A stretch of 39,065 nt of DNA from an uncultured Helicobacter sp. (GCA_949299115.1 CASFZH010000017.1:1-39065); one strand, 5' to 3'. Shown: positions 1 through 9,127, numbered from the stretch's first letter. The notes: a model not told the origin generated them from the sequence alone. A program made the numbers and translations.

Positions 1-136
1 GGATAAAAGCTATAATTGAGAATCTATGATTCCATAAGAATAGCCAACATTTAAGATATTTTAGGTTTAAACATCAATATGACTAGATTTGAGATTCTAC
101 ACTAACAACGTACCACCATGCACTATCAAGCTTTAA

Positions 137-436
137 TCAAAACATGATTGATTCTCTGTTTATTATCACTGTATTTTTGAATAAAATATGCAATTTACAT
201 GTATCTACAGAAGAAATCCTCATTTCATAAGCAATAGATGGGTTGCTTACTGCCACTTTAATAGTTTGAATTTCTGAAAACTCAAATTTGTTGCAACCAC
301 AAATCAAGTTTAACCTTGTATTGTACTTTTTAAGATATAGAGTTTAGTGGCAAATCTGGTTATAAAATTATAACAGGATTAAAAGATATATTTGAAGCAG
401 AAAGCGTAACCTAAAAGACTTTCGTGTCAGCCAACA
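137..436 (-). pseudogene. Decayed gene remnant, unknown product
   Basis: No intact gene is present, but the minus strand has protein-like reading in two frames. The frame ending at the stop at 137-139 is open for 68 codons (140-343), including the stretch EIQTIKVAVSNPSIAYEMRI, and has no convincing start codon. The sequence upstream (330-434) continues in another frame as VTLSASNISFNPVIIL, interrupted by stops. Two coding-like segments in different frames suggest the 3' part of a gene broken by frameshifts and point mutations. I do not recognise the family. It lies downstream of the HD-domain gene on the same strand. Confidence 0.4.
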
Positions 437-573
437 TTAATCAGCTTTTAGTTAAGATTTTATATTTATTCTAAATGAGGGCTGTACATTGCAGAATCAT
501 ATTTGTATTGCAATGTATTAATTATAACTATTCATTGCATTCTTATCATATTTATTGGCATTATCTATCCTTT

Positions 574-1782
574 TTATAGAAAGTCTTTTACAACGATTCC
601 AAGCTGCACCCCACGAATTTCTTTTAGCATAAGCTCTTCATAAATAGCATTCGCTCCATTTACTAAATCTGTGCTACTTACACCATGTAGAATTGATATG
701 CGAGCTTCCAAAAAAGCGGTAAGTTTATCACAAAATTTTAGTAATTCGCCACAAATTGGCATAGATTCATTGTGATTGTGAAACATAAAAAGCTCATTAC
801 TATCTTTTGCAAATACTACGGAGTTAGCTTGTTTATAACGATTGCAAAATTCATTTTCAGTCCAATAGATTATATCATCTCTAATAAACTGTGGTAATTT
901 ATTCAGAATTTGAGATTCCATCTCTTCTTTTTCAATAATCTTAATAAACTCATCAAGCCCTATCACCGAACGTTTAATGGGTGAAATAATATCTCTTGTG
1001 AGAATTTCTGGTAAATCATGGAATAATCCTCCAAAAAAATGATGAATTTGCATAGATTCGCACGCACCTACATCAAAGCTCAATAAATACCCGCATATAG
1101 CGACCATAAGCATATGTCCTAGAACAGAAGTTTGTGGGATTCTGGGTGTTTTACTCCATCTTTTTTGGAATCGTAGTTCCGCGAACATGTGTGCGATTTC
1201 TCGTATATCTTTATGTAAAATAAGCTCCTTCATGCCAACTATATTATAGAAGCTCTCATTTTGGGAATCTATAATTTTTTTGATATTTTCAACATCATAA
1301 AGGTTTGGATTAAAATGATAAATAATGTCAAATTCCCATTTTGATGCATAAAAGTGTGCAGCTTGTAAAATTTTAGTCTCAAGAGAATCGGGCTTTTGTA
1401 TTAGGTATTCTTTCATAGATTGAAAAAAAGCGAATCCATGCAATTCTTCTTGTAATTGTGAATAAACAAACTCTGCTAACTCCCTGCCCCGTGCAGCTTT
1501 GAGTTTATGAAAAACAGGTGGTTTAATGTCTGTCAAAACAATTCTTTCAAAAAACTCAAAGAGGAATTGTTGTATAAGCTTTGTGAAATCAATATTGTGT
1601 CCAATATTTTCCTCATATTTTGCAAAGATATAAGCTAAAATGATTTTATGTGCTTGTTTATCAATTTCGACAAATTCAAGTGGTGTAGCTTTATCATTCC
1701 AACGTCTAATAGAAGCAGCTATAAATAATCGCTCTAAAAGCTGTTTATTCAAAGAAGATATATTGTGTAGTGGAGATGTCAT
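574..1782 (-). CDS. HD-domain phosphohydrolase (YfbR/HD_3-like) with duplicated, degenerate N-terminal half
   Basis: A 402-residue protein whose C-terminal half carries an HD metal-dependent phosphohydrolase site. His223 lies in LGHMLMVA, His255-Asp256 in GLFHDLPEILTRDIISPIK, and a later Asp352 lies in KFCDKLTAFLEA. The HDxxE-xxTxD-xxPxK spacing is that of YfbR-like 5'-nucleotidases (HD_3), but those are only about 200 residues long. The N-terminal half aligns by eye with the C-terminal half (LFEFFERIVLTDIKPPV against LFHDLPEILTRDIISPI), with the HD pair replaced by Glu76-Phe77, so the protein looks like a tandem duplication with one active copy. It starts 21 bp after the stop of the upstream gene and probably shares its transcript. 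The substrate (nucleotide or another phosphate ester) cannot be told from sequence. Confidence 0.85.
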   Translation of the reverse strand: MTSPLHNISSLNKQLLERLFIAASIRRWNDKATPLEFVEIDKQAHKIILAYIFAKYEENIGHNIDFTKLIQQFLFEFFERIVLTDIKPPVFHKLKAARGRELAEFVYSQLQEELHGFAFFQSMKEYLIQKPDSLETKILQAAHFYASKWEFDIIYHFNPNLYDVENIKKIIDSQNESFYNIVGMKELILHKDIREIAHMFAELRFQKRWSKTPRIPQTSVLGHMLMVAICGYLLSFDVGACESMQIHHFFGGLFHDLPEILTRDIISPIKRSVIGLDEFIKIIEKEEMESQILNKLPQFIRDDIIYWTENEFCNRYKQANSVVFAKDSNELFMFHNHNESMPICGELLKFCDKLTAFLEARISILHGVSSTDLVNGANAIYEELMLKEIRGVQLGIVVKDFL

Positions 1783-1803
1783 TATAGCCCTTAGAATCGT
1801 AAT

Positions 1804-2655
1804 CTATAGATAATCTCGCAATGTTTGTGTAGTAAAATCTGGATAATCCATAATAGATAACGGAATCTGTGCGGCTAATTTTTTCTCTGCATTAAACACA
1901 ATGGGAAAAAGATAGTTGACTTCAGAATATTCTAGGGGGCTATTGAGGTCAAGTGGGCAATAAACAAAAAGTTGACTTTTTGGTGTGATATGTAAAATCA
2001 AGGTAATATATTCTGGTATTGTAAAAGAATAATCCCGTAATTTGTAAGGATTTACAAGAGTCAAAAACATACTATTATCGGCACTATCCGTTGATGTAAA
2101 CTGCTTTGATGATGTGGCATCTGTATGAGAATGTGATGTTATTTTTTCTAATTGAGCAAGATTAGAGGTAAATTCGGCTTTATCTTGTTTAGCAAAATCT
2201 TTATTATTTGCCATATCAAAGAAGTCTCTATTGAGACGTTGCGGATAGATATGTGTTTTTGTCTGTGTTGTGGTAAGATATTTTGATAGAATCTCTGTTT
2301 TTTCTTTTTGCTCATGCAACACAGCTTCGTTGAGTGAATCTTGAGATAGCACATGAGCATTTGCTTTTTGGTTGTATTTTTTAATGGCTTCGTCATTACT
2401 ATAATTTGCAAAGAGACTTTTTTTACTCAATAAATTCAACCCTTTAACATGTGATAAGATTCCATTCACGTGATTACTGTTGTTTGACATATTAAGACAA
2501 AAAAGTTTAGCAAAAGTTGTATCGATTCTCTCTAAGATAATCTCACTATTATCTTGACAGATAATTTTATGTGCATTATTAATACTTGATTTTAGTAAAT
2601 ATTTATTTTTCATGTTATTCCAATTCTTGAGTATTTCAAAACATGACATAAGCAA
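1804..2655 (-). CDS. Hypothetical protein, possible partner of the HD-domain protein
   Basis: A 283-residue protein that I do not recognise. It has no signal peptide and no membrane helix. The middle (residues about 95-200) is polar and rich in Lys, Gln, Ser and Thr, while the last 80 residues look like a folded beta-rich module (TIPEYITLILHITPKSQLFV, then PLEYSEVNYLFPIVF). The longest reading starts at TTG 2655, with AAGG 8 nt upstream. ATG at 2649 and ATG at 2613 (MKNKYLLKS) are alternatives. The HD-domain gene follows 21 bp downstream on the same strand, so co-transcription is likely. It is divergent from mnmA across 138 bp. Confidence 0.7.
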   Translation of the reverse strand: MLMSCFEILKNWNNMKNKYLLKSSINNAHKIICQDNSEIILERIDTTFAKLFCLNMSNNSNHVNGILSHVKGLNLLSKKSLFANYSNDEAIKKYNQKANAHVLSQDSLNEAVLHEQKEKTEILSKYLTTTQTKTHIYPQRLNRDFFDMANNKDFAKQDKAEFTSNLAQLEKITSHSHTDATSSKQFTSTDSADNSMFLTLVNPYKLRDYSFTIPEYITLILHITPKSQLFVYCPLDLNSPLEYSEVNYLFPIVFNAEKKLAAQIPLSIMDYPDFTTQTLRDYL

Positions 2656-2747
2656 ATTTTATGCCTTAACACAAATACAATACAATAATAAAAGTGAAAA
2701 GTTTGAATAAAATGCAATCCATTGTATTACGATTCAATTTATTATAT

Positions 2748-2753
2748 TATAAT
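2748..2753 (+). promoter_or_regulatory. -10 element of mnmA
   Basis: TATAAT lies 40 bp upstream of the mnmA start in a run of A/T sequence. No -35 hexamer is evident, as is usual for Helicobacter housekeeping promoters. Confidence 0.4.
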
Positions 2754-2793
2754 TTTTATCAATTTTATTTTATATTTTTTAAGGTTATAATTT

Positions 2794-3840
2794 ATGAAAA
2801 AAAATACTAAAAAAGTTGCATTATTAATGAGTGGTGGAGTAGATAGTTCGTATTCTGCTTATTTATTGCAACAACAAGGATATGAGGTTTTAGGAATCTA
2901 TCTGAAACTACATGATAAAGAAGCAAAACATGAGGTTTTTATACGAAATTGTCAAAAAGTCTGTAATTTTTTAGGATTACAATTCCAAATCATTGAAGCA
3001 AAAAAGGAATTTAAACAAGCTGTATACGATGAATTTGTAGAATCATATAAACGTGGTGAAACGCCAAATCCATGTGCTTTATGTAATCCATTAATGAAGT
3101 TTGGATTAGCCCTTGATAAAGCATTAGAATATGGTTGTGAGCATATTGCTACTGGACATTATGCAAGGATTGCAGAAATAGATGGCGTAAAATATATTCA
3201 AGAGGCGAGAGACAAGACGAAAGACCAAAGCTATTTTCTTTATGCTTTATCACAAGATGCTATTAATCGCCTTATTTTTCCGTTAGGTGATATGTTAAAA
3301 GAAGAGGTAAAACCAAAGGCTTTTGCCGCATTACCAATACTTGGAGACTTAGAATCTTATAAAGAATCTCAAGAAATCTGCTTTGTAGAAACAAATTATA
3401 TTGATATTTTAAAAAAACATACAGAAGTCAATCAGAAAGGATATGTGCGGGATTTGCAAGGTAATATTATAGGTGAACACAAAGGATATATGCAATATAC
3501 AATTGGAAAACGTAGGGGCTTTAATGTAAGAGGTGCACATGAACCACATTTTGTATTAAAAATTAATCCACAAAATAATGAAATTATTGTTGGTAAAAAA
3601 GAGGATTTAAAAACTTTTTCTGTAACTGCTATTAATAAATCCCTACCCGCCTATTTCAATGGTGGTACTTATAAAGCGAAAGTTCGCTATCGAAGTATCC
3701 CAAGCGATGCTCACATTGCTATTGAAAATGATAGAATTATCGCTTCTTTGCAAGAGCCTATATATGGAGTCGCAAAGGGTCAAGCATTAGTGGTTTATCA
3801 AGATGATATAGTACTTGGTGGTGGTGTTATTATTGCATAA
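2794..3840 (+). CDS. mnmA: tRNA-specific 2-thiouridylase MnmA
   Basis: MnmA adds sulfur to C2 of the wobble uridine (U34) of tRNA-Lys, -Glu and -Gln, using ATP and persulfide sulfur, in the cytoplasm. The 348-residue protein shows the PP-loop SGGVDSS at residues 13-19 for ATP binding. The two catalytic cysteines are Cys97 (in NPCALCN) and Cys196 (in ESQEICF), and GHYARI follows the tRNA-binding region. Length is normal for the family. The start ATG has AAGG about 9 nt upstream. It is monocistronic as far as can be seen: 138 bp from the divergent gene and 285 bp before the outer-membrane protein gene, which has its own promoter. Confidence 0.97.
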   Translation: MKKNTKKVALLMSGGVDSSYSAYLLQQQGYEVLGIYLKLHDKEAKHEVFIRNCQKVCNFLGLQFQIIEAKKEFKQAVYDEFVESYKRGETPNPCALCNPLMKFGLALDKALEYGCEHIATGHYARIAEIDGVKYIQEARDKTKDQSYFLYALSQDAINRLIFPLGDMLKEEVKPKAFAALPILGDLESYKESQEICFVETNYIDILKKHTEVNQKGYVRDLQGNIIGEHKGYMQYTIGKRRGFNVRGAHEPHFVLKINPQNNEIIVGKKEDLKTFSVTAINKSLPAYFNGGTYKAKVRYRSIPSDAHIAIENDRIIASLQEPIYGVAKGQALVVYQDDIVLGGGVIIA

Positions 3841-4083
3841 TATACAATACATCAATACATCTCGTATTAGCAGTCAATATTTCATCATTACCAAAGTCAC
3901 AATAACATTTTCATACCCAACATAATTATATTTTAAGAAATTACAGTATATAAATGTATGTGATAATCCATATAATACTAATGTTTTATAGTCAATAAAA
4001 AATCACAGAATTATAATTACTTAATATATAAAATGAATTTTTAGTATATTTATAGATAACATAAATTCTTTGACAATATTTTT

Positions 4084-4092
4084 TGATATAAT
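4084..4092 (+). promoter_or_regulatory. Extended -10 promoter of the outer-membrane protein gene
   Basis: TGATATAAT (TGn plus TATAAT at 4087-4092) lies 33 bp before the ATG at 4126. AAGGA at 4116-4120 is the ribosome binding site, 5 nt from the ATG. Confidence 0.6.
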
Positions 4093-4125
4093 GCTTGGAT
4101 TTTTTATTTTTTATAAAGGATTAGC

Positions 4126-4905
4126 ATGACACATGCAGTTATACGCAAAAATTTTGTTTTAGCACTTGCTTTAGCACTAACTGTTGGGCATCCGTTAGCT
4201 GCATTAGCAGAAGATGCAAATACCACACAGAATACACAAGACACACTAAGCACAAATCAATCTGTATCGCAAATAGAATCAAACATGGCAAATAGATTCT
4301 ATTTTGCAGTTGGCATAGGATTAGGCTGGGGTGGTCCTGGCACAAATCCCAATCAGTTGTTTGGCTTTGTTCCTCTTACACTTAGCTTTGGTTGGTCATG
4401 GATGTTTAACCAATATTTTGGTATCCGTCCTTATGTGAGCGGTGATATACGATTAGGAGCTGTATTCCCTCAAAATGGCTCTGATGATATTGGATTATTT
4501 GGGAGCGGTAGTGGCAGTTTTAACATTGATGCTCTTGCAAATTTCTATGTTAATAAAACGAGGACATTTCATGCTGGAGGTGTGATTGGCTTAGGAATCA
4601 GTGGAGGTGGAGGTGGATTCATAGACGCTGAAGACGATTTCAATTCTAATGTTGGTGGCAATAATGTCAATGCTGGGGGTGGGCTTGGTTCATTTGGAAA
4701 TTTCCATATTAATGTTGGGTTAAAAGCAATATGGAAAAGAAAGCATGGTGTTGAGCTTATAGCTAGGATTCCTATGATAACATGGGGATCTGGATTTGGT
4801 GCAGATGCAAATGTAAATAGTGGAGGAGCAAATGCCAGTGTAACACAAAATACCCCCTATGCTAATGGTATAAGTGTAATACTTACATATTCTCGTTCTC
4901 TGTAA
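4126..4905 (+). CDS. Glycine-rich outer-membrane beta-barrel protein
   Basis: A 259-residue predicted secreted protein. The Sec signal peptide has charged N-terminal residues, a hydrophobic core (VLALALALTVGHPLAALA) and probable cleavage after Ala at about residue 28. The mature part alternates short aromatic/glycine strands (FYFAVGIGLGWGG, FGWSWMF, GIRPYVSGDIRLG, HVGVELIARIPM-like) with Gly/Asn-rich loops, the pattern of a small outer-membrane beta-barrel of about 8 strands, ending in NGISVILTYSRSL. It resembles the small OMPs found in Helicobacter in general terms, but I cannot assign a named family. It is monocistronic with a clear promoter and ribosome binding site. Function is unknown; adhesion, a porin role or structural roles are all possible. 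Confidence 0.75.
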   Translation: MTHAVIRKNFVLALALALTVGHPLAALAEDANTTQNTQDTLSTNQSVSQIESNMANRFYFAVGIGLGWGGPGTNPNQLFGFVPLTLSFGWSWMFNQYFGIRPYVSGDIRLGAVFPQNGSDDIGLFGSGSGSFNIDALANFYVNKTRTFHAGGVIGLGISGGGGGFIDAEDDFNSNVGGNNVNAGGGLGSFGNFHINVGLKAIWKRKHGVELIARIPMITWGSGFGADANVNSGGANASVTQNTPYANGISVILTYSRSL

Positions 4906-6429
4906 AAGCAGCATAACTGTAATAATTGTGTTTAGTAAAAGCTTGGAGTGAAGTTATTGCTTTACTGATATTTTTGCAATGATATGGAAGGTGCTTTGAG
5001 CCTGATATTATATTGTATGCTCAAAGCATTGGGCAGTCTAATTATTCCTTTATAGTTTATTAAGGCTTTCATTTCTATTTTTATAGATAATTATTAGATT
5101 TATAACGTTATGTACTGAGAATTTAGTTTATATGGCTTTATTCGATTACTATTGAGATGTATATTTTAATTTAGCTATGCAGGGCGGGGCTTCTTGTATT
5201 CTTGTAAGGCTGGGTGTCTGTGATTGCAATATCGCTAATTTATATATTCATATTCTAAATATTTATGAAATCTGCGTAAAGTCGTATTGTAGTGCAATAT
5301 TTAGACAATTTTTGACATCTCAATCTAGCGTTATGCAACATGGGAGATTAGAATCTCTGTGTAGATAGATTGAGGGGCTATTTGTAAAAGCCTAATCTAG
5401 GATATAAGATTCTAAAATGCTTAAGTGTCCGAGTCATACTATAGCATTACTGTTATTTATTTTATATGCTGCTTTTGACTACAATGCAAGAATATCATAA
5501 AGAATCTATAAAGAATAGAGAGATTAGAAGTACGCCATAAATTCTTAGTTTTATACAAGTCTGATAGGAAAAATTGGATTTTAACAATATCGTGTAACCA
5601 AACAAAAGCTTTGCATTACCAATGCTTACTCACATTAAATAGTACAAGAGAATCCGTATTTGACATCTTTATTCATTTTGAATATTTAAGCAAAAATTTT
5701 AGACATTTTACAGTTATACCTCAAATACCAATAGAGAATTAGAATCTATTCTTGCAATGATTGCGTGTAGCAACACTATATTGTTTGTCGATTCAAAGAA
5801 TAGACAAATGTTGGATTGTCATGATTTTTTACTATTTTCTAATCTTTATTGTCTTATTTTTGTTACATTATTTTCTCTAGAGACAAATACAAAAGAAGAT
5901 TCTAGGAGTCTATTCTCGATTGACAAATTATTAATTTCATGTTGTTGTGAAAGACAGATTTATAAAGATTGTCCAATTCAAATTTTAATTTGTAACTTTA
6001 CTCAATAGCAAAATTACAATAGAATGGCATTGTGGAATTTATACAGTAATTTTCAAGATTTATACCAAGTTTTATAATAGCAATCATTATACATAGAACA
6101 AAAATACTCTCATTTTGTAGATATGAATGGTATTAATTTTGTGAATGTATTGTTCCGTCGATACATTATGTGATAGCAATCTATTGACACGATTATATTG
6201 CATACAAATACATGGTAAAAGCAGTCCGCTAAAATGGTAGTAACAGGTGTTATTATTTTATAATGCAATATTACATTATATATACATATCAATATAACTC
6301 TGTATATGAAAGAGAAGAGGTCTATTAGAATCTCTATAATAACAAGTAGTGTTTTTATAATAATAAGAAAAGAAATTGTAGAATATCTAAAACTTTGTTA
6401 TATAGACTATAGCAAACTGGATATTGGGT
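4906..6429. other. 1.5 kb without an intact gene; possible decayed coding sequence
   Basis: No open frame here has a ribosome binding site and a protein-like composition. From ATG 5417 one frame reads as a signal-like stretch (MLKCPSHTIALLLFILYAAF), then continues with stops every 3-25 codons. It includes readable pieces such as YTSLIGKIGF and QYRVTKQKLCITNAYSH at about 5550-5635. This could be a heavily decayed gene, but a chance frame cannot be excluded. Six copies of the AGATTCT/AGAATCT heptamer lie in the stretch. A 10-bp inverted repeat sits near its start (listed separately). Confidence 0.35.
4992..5028 (+). terminator. Stem-loop downstream of the outer-membrane protein gene
   Basis: TGCTTTGAGC (4992-5001) and GCTCAAAGCA (5019-5028) form a perfect 10-bp inverted repeat with a 17-nt loop. 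It lies 87 bp after the stop of the outer-membrane protein gene. There is no clear U-tract, so termination is only a suggestion. Confidence 0.35.
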
Positions 6430-6819
6430 TTATGACTGGGTATTATCTTTATTTTTATTAAAATCTTTTCTCAATTCTTTTATTCGTGCTGCCTTGCCTT
6501 TTCTGCCACGTAAATAATACAATTTTGCACGTCGCACATCTCCTCTTCTTAAGACTTCTATTTTTTCTAAACTATCACTATAAAGTGGGAATATTTTTTC
6601 TACTCCGATATTATTAGCCCCAATCTTTCTTACGGTGAATGTCCTATCTACGCCATTTCCGCGAATAGCAATGCAAACACCTTCAAAATTTTGGATTCTG
6701 CTTTTATCGCCTTCTTTGATTTTAATACCAAGTCTTAATGTATCTCCAGCTCTAAATGACGGAACATTTTTTCCTTCAATTTGTGATTTTTCAAAGCTTT
6801 CAATGTATCTATTTTTCAT
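6430..6819 (-). CDS. rplS: 50S ribosomal protein L19
   Basis: L19 sits at the 30S-50S interface of the ribosome. The 129-residue reading has the typical bacterial L19 pattern: [10 protein letters not shown] at the start, [75 protein letters not shown]. It carries about 10 extra polar residues ([10 protein letters not shown]) at the C-terminus. The start at 6819 is chosen because AGGA lies 5 nt upstream; in-frame ATGs at 6837 and 6834 lack such a site. It starts 18 bp after the trmD stop and is the last gene of the operon. Confidence 0.97.
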   Translation of the reverse strand: MKNRYIESFEKSQIEGKNVPSFRAGDTLRLGIKIKEGDKSRIQNFEGVCIAIRGNGVDRTFTVRKIGANNIGVEKIFPLYSDSLEKIEVLRRGDVRRAKLYYLRGRKGKAARIKELRKDFNKNKDNTQS

Positions 6820-6837
6820 AATGTCCTCGCTCATCAT

Positions 6838-7509
6838 CTAAAGTAAATCAGGTCTAAAATATTGTGTTTTCATTTTAGCCATTTTTGTTTTTAAGTCCGC
6901 TATTATAGCGTGATTTCCATTTAAATATTCTGAAGTTGGTGCTAAAAAGGTAAATTCTTTATTGAATTGTTGAGATTTTGTAAAATTTGGTGCTTCAAGT
7001 AATTGGGATTCAAAGCTTTCTCCTTGCAATGAATCAGTATTGCCTAAAACATCTTTAATATGACGTGCAATGGAATCTGCAAGACACAAGGCACTTAGCT
7101 CACCGCCACTTATTATAAAATCACCAATGCTAAAAACTTCTGTGCCATAAACTTCTATAATACGTTCATCAAACCCTTCATATCTTCCACATACAAAGCT
7201 AATATGGCTATACGCACTTAATCGTTTAGAATCTTTTTGACTAAATCTTGCACCACAAGGGCTAAGAAAGATGATTCGAGAATCTTGCACTTTTTGTAAT
7301 GCACGGTGCAAAACAAAAGGGTTTAATAACATGCCCGCACTCCCACCAATTAAGGGACCATCCACCTTTTTATGCGTATCTTGAGAAAAATCGCGAATGT
7401 TTATGCACTCAATGCTAATGATACCTTTTTGTATGGCATTATACATAATGCCTGCATGAAAATAGGGATAAATCAACTGTGGAAAAATTGTTAAAAAACT
7501 AAATTTCAC
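6838..7509 (-). CDS. trmD: tRNA (guanine-N1-)-methyltransferase TrmD
   Basis: TrmD makes m1G37 next to the anticodon of tRNAs read by CNN codons (such as Leu, Pro and Arg), using S-adenosylmethionine, and prevents +1 frameshifting. The 223-residue protein is a SPOUT-fold enzyme. Residues 107-117 (CGRYEGFDERI) and 127-141 (SIGDFIISGGELSAL) form the trefoil-knot SAM site. GPLIGGSAGM at 51-60 is the family's N-terminal GGGxGM-type loop, with Ser in place of one Gly. LEAPNFTKSQ near 180 matches the conserved tRNA-binding segment. It lies between the AI-2E-type permease (35 bp) and rplS (18 bp). The usual rpsP and rimM partners of the trmD-rplS operon are not in this window. Confidence 0.97.
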   Translation of the reverse strand: MKFSFLTIFPQLIYPYFHAGIMYNAIQKGIISIECINIRDFSQDTHKKVDGPLIGGSAGMLLNPFVLHRALQKVQDSRIIFLSPCGARFSQKDSKRLSAYSHISFVCGRYEGFDERIIEVYGTEVFSIGDFIISGGELSALCLADSIARHIKDVLGNTDSLQGESFESQLLEAPNFTKSQQFNKEFTFLAPTSEYLNGNHAIIADLKTKMAKMKTQYFRPDLL

Positions 7510-7544
7510 AATACACTCACATTTCTTTTATTATTCAATGGGTC

Positions 7545-8585
7545 TTATTTAGAATCTTGAGCTAAAAAATCATTTTCATATATTCGTAATATAGCCAAAA
7601 ATAATGCGGTAATAGCAGGACCGATAATAATCCCCCAAAATCCAAATGCACCGATTCCAGCTAAAATGGCAAAGAATATAACAAATTCACTGATTTGCAA
7701 TGGTTTTTCCAAAACTCTGCGATTCACAATGCCAATCAACCATGGTTTCACAATGTTATCAATGACAAATCCGATAAAAATAGCACTGTATAAAGCTAAA
7801 ATTATGGCGTGTTGTGATTCTCCTTGATACCATAGAATCAAACAGATTGGCAACCAAACAATGACTGCCCCAATAATTGGAATCATTGAGCAAATGCCAT
7901 ATATAATACCTAATAAGATTCCATTAAAACCAAAAAAATATACAATAATGCCAAATGCTGTACCTTGCAATACAACATTGAAAAAAGTCGAAAGGAATAC
8001 AATCCTTAAAGTTCCACTGACTTCTGTGGCTACTTGGTAGATTTGTTGTTCTTGAAATGGCAATAATCTTTTAATATAATTAAAAAAGTTTTGCCCCCAA
8101 CAGAAAAATACAAAGAGAAAAACAATAATAACAAATCCATCTATAAAAAATTTTAATCCATTTTCACCAATAGTGCTCGTTATCTTAAGAAGATAGCTAG
8201 AAATCGAACTAAATGAAACCTCATTTAGCATTGATGATAAATGATCTTGGACAAAAGGTAAATGAGAAATTTTGCTATTAATCCATGCTTTACCCATGTC
8301 AAAATATGTGCGTAATGTATCCAATCGCAATGTTCTTAAGCCTGTAAAAGCACGATATAATACAAATAATAAGGGGATAAAAAGTAGGGTAATCATGAGC
8401 AATATCGTTACGATTGAAACAACAATATTGTTTTTGCAATATTGTTGCAAATATACTTTTATCCAAAATGTCCCTACACACAGTAAAAAAGCTATAAGCA
8501 TATTAAACAAATAAGCATGATACAATATGAAAACTGCATAAAAAACTAGTATAAAAATAATTCCAAAAAAAATCTTGCTTTGCAA
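7545..8585 (-). CDS. AI-2E family (PerM-like) transporter
   Basis: A 346-residue integral inner-membrane protein of the AI-2E transporter (UPF0118/PerM) family. Hydrophobic helices cluster at residues 5-38, 55-80, about 150-170 and throughout 195-340. The family's C-terminal glycine-rich membrane region is visible (FFGFNGILLGIIYGICSMIP, AVIVWLPICLILW, GFWGIIIGPAITALFLAILR). Members include exporters of quorum signals and Na+/H+ antiporters, so the substrate here is unknown. The start is TTG at 8585, supported by GAGGA 7 nt upstream. It is first in an operon with trmD and rplS, an arrangement that says nothing obvious about function. Confidence 0.88.
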   Translation of the reverse strand: MQSKIFFGIIFILVFYAVFILYHAYLFNMLIAFLLCVGTFWIKVYLQQYCKNNIVVSIVTILLMITLLFIPLLFVLYRAFTGLRTLRLDTLRTYFDMGKAWINSKISHLPFVQDHLSSMLNEVSFSSISSYLLKITSTIGENGLKFFIDGFVIIVFLFVFFCWGQNFFNYIKRLLPFQEQQIYQVATEVSGTLRIVFLSTFFNVVLQGTAFGIIVYFFGFNGILLGIIYGICSMIPIIGAVIVWLPICLILWYQGESQHAIILALYSAIFIGFVIDNIVKPWLIGIVNRRVLEKPLQISEFVIFFAILAGIGAFGFWGIIIGPAITALFLAILRIYENDFLAQDSK

Positions 8586-8623
8586 TGTTGTATCCTCAAT
8601 AATTCTTATAAAAACATGACTAC

Positions 8624-8629
8624 ATTATA
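8624..8629 (-). promoter_or_regulatory. Extended -10 promoter of the permease-trmD-rplS operon
   Basis: On the minus strand TGCTATAAT reads as TGn plus TATAAT, about 38 bp upstream of the TTG start at 8585. Confidence 0.55.
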
Positions 8630-8717
8630 GCACATTTTAAATCATTATAAAATTAAGCAATCACATAGTTTATATAGATAACAAAGCAACAACAATACAC
8701 AATGATTCTATATTCTT

Positions 8718-8736
8718 AGATATTTCGCTTCGCTCA
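8718..8736 (-). repeat. REP-like element, copy 1
   Basis: The minus strand reads TGAGCGAAGCGAAATATCT. Copy 2 (8896-8914, plus strand) matches it at 16 of 19 positions. The core resembles the GAGCGAAGCGAA repeat found in intergenic regions of several bacterial groups (recalled from general knowledge). Confidence 0.4.
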
Positions 8737-8895
8737 ATATGACTAGAATCTAAGGTAATAACATTATCCAAAATTGCAAAGATTCTGTGTTATCTTTAAA
8801 GATTCTCTATTGTTGTTAAGGATTGTGATTACTAGAGATTCTAATTATATAAAAACCTAGATTCCATTATGTTTGAGCCTAAGCAAAATATCTAA

Positions 8896-8914
8896 TGAAT
8901 GAAGTGAAATATCT
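8896..8914 (+). repeat. REP-like element, copy 2 (inverted relative to copy 1)
   Basis: The plus strand reads TGAATGAAGTGAAATATCT, 16 of 19 identical to the minus strand of 8718-8736. The pair faces each other about 160 bp apart. Confidence 0.35.
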
Positions 8915-9127
8915 TGCGATAGATAGATTGCAGATTCTATAAACTTTACCATAGAATCTAAATCGCAAGATTCTATCACATTTGTAAAACCCAGCTTAGA
9001 TTGTAAAAAATTAGATTTTAACTTAGAATTTAAAACTTTTACAGATTCTATAAAAACACAGAATCTACAAATGTTTTAACATCTACCAACTTAGATCTAA
9101 CACCCTAGATTCTATACACATCGCAAA

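Larger units (their letters stand above)
8586..9127. other. Non-coding, repeat-rich stretch
   Basis: No gene seen. The stretch holds the promoter of the minus-strand operon (8624-8629), then ten exact copies of AGATTCT or its complement AGAATCT between about 8745 and 9115, and two diverged inverted copies of a 19-nt element (listed separately). It is followed directly by a decayed lipoprotein gene. Confidence 0.6.

Noticed and set aside
4070..4075. TTGACA as -35 of the outer-membrane protein gene
   Set aside because: Only 11 bp from TATAAT, too close for a sigma-70 -35/-10 pair; the extended -10 explains the promoter better.
5177..5368. 63-codon frame with several cysteines
   Set aside because: No ribosome binding site and no recognisable domain or signal; left as part of the non-genic stretch.
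5757..6008. 83-codon frame, hydrophobic and Cys-rich
   Set aside because: No ribosome binding site; composition is what A/T-rich non-coding DNA gives in this frame.
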